From Pirellula sp. SH-Sr6A (lineage in GTDB: Bacteria; Planctomycetota; Planctomycetia; Pirellulales; Pirellulaceae), in the NCBI RefSeq assembly GCF_001610875.1, contig NZ_CP011272.1:3019988-3083987 (forward strand): a DNA stretch of 64,000 nt, in the 5' to 3' direction. How positions within the stretch are numbered: position 1 is the stretch's first letter; every line of letters begins with the position of its first letter. The notes beneath the pieces were generated by a model that saw only the letters and a list, made by a program, of their open reading frames with translations, searched no databases and was not told the DNA's origin. Position numbers and translations under genes: made by a program. Shown here piece by piece: positions 61,320 through 64,000 of the stretch.

Positions 61320-64000
61320 TCATGGAGCAAGGGGCTTGCCCAAGAGCTCCCGGAAGAAAAATTCCGACATCGTCCGATACTGGTGCTCGGATTGATCGGG
61401 ATCGGTGATCCCGTGCCGGTTGCCCGGATAGATCATCAGATCGAATGTCTTGCCCCCCTTTTGTAAGGCTTGGGCCAATTGCATCGAATTGGCCATGTGG
61501 ACATTGTCATCTATCTCTCCGTGCAAGATCATGAGCCGACCCTGCAAATGTTTGGCCGCTCCCACCGCGGAACTGGTCCGATACCCTTCAGGATTCAGCT
61601 GCGGAGTCGACATGTAACGCTCGGTATAGATCGAGTCGTAATTGTGCCAATCGGTGACAGGGGCTCCGGCCACTCCCGCCCGAAAGAGCTTCGAATGGGT
61701 CATGGCATAGGCGGTAAAGTAACCGCCGTAACTCCATCCCCACATTCCAATCCGCTCGGCATCCACCCACGATTGCCCCTGAAGCCACTTCACAGCATCC
61801 TCCAAGTCGCGCAGCTCCACTCGCCCCATGTCTTGGTAAATGGTCCAAGTATCCTGGTTCCCTCGCCCCAATGCGGAACGGTTGTCGCACAACAACACCG
61901 CGATCCCTTGTTCCGCCATCCATCGATGCCAAAGATCACTTCGGTGCGTCCAAGTGTTCTCAACCGTCGGCGCTTGCGGACCCCCGTAGACATGGATGAG
62001 CACCGGCATCTTCCCGGTCACTTTTCTCGCCTCCCAATCGGATGGCTTGTACAACAACGCTTGCATGGCGAATCCGTCGCGGGCAGGAATCGAAAAAAGT
62101 TCGGGATGCTTGGATCGCACATATTCCAACCGATCCTTTTTCACTCCTCCCAAATAGCGCAGCCGCTTCCCTTCTCGATCGCAAAGCCATAGCTCCCCTG
62201 GCGTATCGTTGTCGCTCCAAGTATCGAACCAAAAGTCGCCACGCGGATGAACGGATACCCGATGATTCCCTCCCGGTTCCCCGAGCTCGGTGATACTCTT
62301 GGTCGCCAAATCGATGGCGAGCAAATCGGTGTTGGCCAGCCCGCTGCGTCGAGCGGTGACCAATGCCCGATCCTCGCTTGCCCACAAGAGCTCACGAATA
62401 TCCCAATCTCCCTCGGTCACAGGAAGCTTCTCACCACCCTGCATAACACGATACAGATGACGTCGACCGCTGGCTGAATCGCTAAGCCACAAGAAACTTC
62501 CATCCGGCAACCAACGAGGCTCCTCGATCACATCCACCCAAGCCGGCGACGATTCCTCCAGCCATTTACGGTTCTCGCTCTTATCGCAATCAAAGGACCA
62601 CACGTGCAAGAAGGATTGGATCCGGTTTTGAATCTGATAAACCAACACATTCGGCGAGGAATGTGACCAGCCGACGCGAACAACGAGTCGGTCATCTTGG
62701 GCATAGTCCGACAACGGTACGTCTTGAATCGCTCCCGTCTCCAACGAGACCACATGCAGGGAGACGTGCGGATTGTTCTGACCCGCTTTGGGATACCGCA
62801 TTCGCTCGAGGGACTGCGCGAATGGAATCGAGTTGTCGATAACAAAGGTAGGGACGGGACTCTCATCCAGCCGCAAAAAGGCTAATCGTTTCCCATCGGG
62901 GCTCCACCAATAGGCTTGGAACTTTCCTCGTCCATACACCTCCTCTTGATACACCCAATCCAGATAACCATTGAGTATTTCACCACCCCCATCGCGGGTG
63001 AGAGCACGTGTCTCGCCCGTTTCTCGATGCACGACACACAAGTTTCCGTTTTGGACATACGCCACATTTTTCCCATCGGGACTCAGCGTCGGGACCTTCT
63101 TTTCCCCATCTGGAGAACGGGTTAAGCGTTTGACGGAATCGGTTTCCGATGTGTAAAGATACAAGTCATTCTTTTGTTCGATCAGCGCATGGGAAAAAGT
63201 AGGATCGAAAACGGAAAAGTTGCGACGGTAGGACGCCGCCTTGCCATCTTGAAATGCATCCTCCTTTGCGAGGGCATCGGCTAGTTTGCTGGTTTTATCA
63301 AAGGGACTCATCGCGCCCGTTTTGCAATCGACCTCCCATACGCGATCCGCTTGCACGATCAAATAAGCGTCTCGGTCCGCAATCCATCGCGGAGCGGATG
63401 TTGCAGTCGGTGTATATGCCACTTTCTCCCCTCGCTTGAAGAGCTTCTCAAGGGTCAGTTTCTCGAACGCCATGTCGCGAGGTTGGCGATCGTTCTGCCC
63501 CAGCTTCGCGATCGGCTTGGACTTCCAATCGGCAGGCAGATCGTTGACTTTGCACACCGGATAAATTGTGTCGACGTTCAACGATGGGTCAAAGAAATTC
63601 CAAGCTGCCAACGAGTCATCTGCGTGCGGTTCCAACAAACATGTCGCCAAGACACCTAGCGGTTGATCCGTAGGCACCAACCATCCATTCTGCATGGAGA
63701 TTTGAAATGATTCCTCCATCACTTCAAACCTCTTGATGGCATGCCCCTGGAACTCAGGCAGCTCGCGAATGGATCGAACGCGATAGCCGCTCACTTCTCG
63801 TTGCTCCGACGCACGTGGATCGACACTCTCCAGGAGTTCCACGCCATGTAACCGTAATCGTCCGGCCGCCCAAGCGTTGTCGAAGGGAACGAAATAGTAC
63901 TTCGGTGCAGTCACATGCAATTTACCTTCACCGACATTCACCAGTTCAACGGAGTAGGTACTGGGAACTATCTCCTTCTTTCGGTTTCGATCGCGAGGAG
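61320..64000 (-). CDS. Partial gene: M14-type carboxypeptidase end fused to S9B dipeptidyl peptidase IV
   Basis: The frame is open to the right edge, so the N-terminus is outside the window; the GTG at 63941 is probably internal. Counting from there, the first 140 residues resemble the domain after the catalytic part of planctomycete M14 zinc carboxypeptidases (LRLHGVELL, FQGHAIKRFEV, VPTDQPLGVLATCLLEP, WNFFD). Residues about 165-600 form the DPP-IV beta-propeller (WSPDGKRLAFLRLDE, GGEILNGYLDWVYQEEVYGR). Residues 620-870 form the alpha/beta-hydrolase: GWSYGG (S737), GEIDDNVH (D811 or D812), GNRHG (H843). The visible S9B part is complete. A whole carboxypeptidase plus dipeptidyl peptidase in one chain is the inference. 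Confidence 0.85.
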   Translation of the reverse strand, partial: PRDRNRKKEIVPSTYSVELVNVGEGKLHVTAPKYYFVPFDNAWAAGRLRLHGVELLESVDPRASEQREVSGYRVRSIRELPEFQGHAIKRFEVMEESFQISMQNGWLVPTDQPLGVLATCLLEPHADDSLAAWNFFDPSLNVDTIYPVCKVNDLPADWKSKPIAKLGQNDRQPRDMAFEKLTLEKLFKRGEKVAYTPTATSAPRWIADRDAYLIVQADRVWEVDCKTGAMSPFDKTSKLADALAKEDAFQDGKAASYRRNFSVFDPTFSHALIEQKNDLYLYTSETDSVKRLTRSPDGEKKVPTLSPDGKNVAYVQNGNLCVVHRETGETRALTRDGGGEILNGYLDWVYQEEVYGRGKFQAYWWSPDGKRLAFLRLDESPVPTFVIDNSIPFAQSLERMRYPKAGQNNPHVSLHVVSLETGAIQDVPLSDYAQDDRLVVRVGWSHSSPNVLVYQIQNRIQSFLHVWSFDCDKSENRKWLEESSPAWVDVIEEPRWLPDGSFLWLSDSASGRRHLYRVMQGGEKLPVTEGDWDIRELLWASEDRALVTARRSGLANTDLLAIDLATKSITELGEPGGNHRVSVHPRGDFWFDTWSDNDTPGELWLCDREGKRLRYLGGVKKDRLEYVRSKHPELFSIPARDGFAMQALLYKPSDWEARKVTGKMPVLIHVYGGPQAPTVENTWTHRSDLWHRWMAEQGIAVLLCDNRSALGRGNQDTWTIYQDMGRVELRDLEDAVKWLQGQSWVDAERIGMWGWSYGGYFTAYAMTHSKLFRAGVAGAPVTDWHNYDSIYTERYMSTPQLNPEGYRTSSAVGAAKHLQGRLMILHGEIDDNVHMANSMQLAQALQKGGKTFDLMIYPGNRHGITDPDQSEHQYRTMSEFFFRELLGKPLAP

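Noticed and set aside
1-64000. Mobile element, prophage or integrated island
   Set aside because: No transposase, integrase, phage gene, tRNA-flanked direct repeat or abrupt change of composition was found by reading.

Overview
The window reads as a chromosomal segment of a planctomycete, most likely of the Pirellulaceae type. The evidence is the family content: two DUF1559 pseudopilin-like proteins with a DUF1559-paired lipoprotein, an SHD1 protein, a giant surface protein with an LETRQLMA-type N-terminal motif, planctomycete-style cytochrome c fused to ThuA or DUF1080 domains, a Cys-rich secreted repeat protein, and loosely packed genes with few long operons. I see no transposase, integrase, CRISPR array, rRNA or tRNA gene.

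Layout. 1-6701: the 3' end of a ComEC-like gene, an OmpA lipoprotein, a TlpA-like thioredoxin, serS, then a cluster of small stress-type envelope genes (Gly-zipper protein, one-TM protein, DUF1328). 6915-16380: M28 peptidase, glycosyltransferase, Cys-rich secreted protein with a clear terminator, cytochrome c-ThuA protein, an HNH/DinB/small membrane protein run, DUF456 protein and sulfotransferase. 16563-20819: flhA and a chemotaxis receptor whose sensor domain carries a c-type haem motif. 21046-29256: a penta-haem DUF1080/PA14 protein with a beta-propeller partner (probably extracytoplasmic carbohydrate oxidation), an SHD1 protein and a polytopic membrane protein that overlap tail to tail across a tandem repeat. 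29275-34005: a 1576-residue surface protein combining thioredoxin-like, cyclophilin, cohesin-like and cadherin-like domains.

34403-43883: rpmG, then a tight recJ / metallo-beta-lactamase / TrhO-pseudouridine synthase fusion / hemolysin III run, followed by a desaturase, rpsT with a downstream hypothetical, and lgt with a family-atypical insertion. 43972-47176: gcvP under a tandem glycine riboswitch. 47408-50973: an FG-GAP propeller protein, a low-complexity anchored protein and an FkbM methyltransferase.

51143-57558 is the most interesting locus. It is a probable operon of a TRASH-like metal-binding lipoprotein, a DUF1559 protein, a membrane-anchored CobN/ChlH-like chelatase with a signal peptide, an ExbB/TolQ-like channel protein and a DUF2149 protein. 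Similar chelatase plus ExbB plus DUF2149 sets are known from the hmu haem-uptake locus of Bacteroidetes and from methanogens, so an energised envelope machine acting on a tetrapyrrole or metal is the inference. The window closes with a DOPA-dioxygenase-like gene, a second DUF1559/lipoprotein pair, a repeat element and bidirectional terminator, a secreted cyclophilin, and a truncated gene that seems to fuse an M14 carboxypeptidase to an S9B dipeptidyl peptidase.
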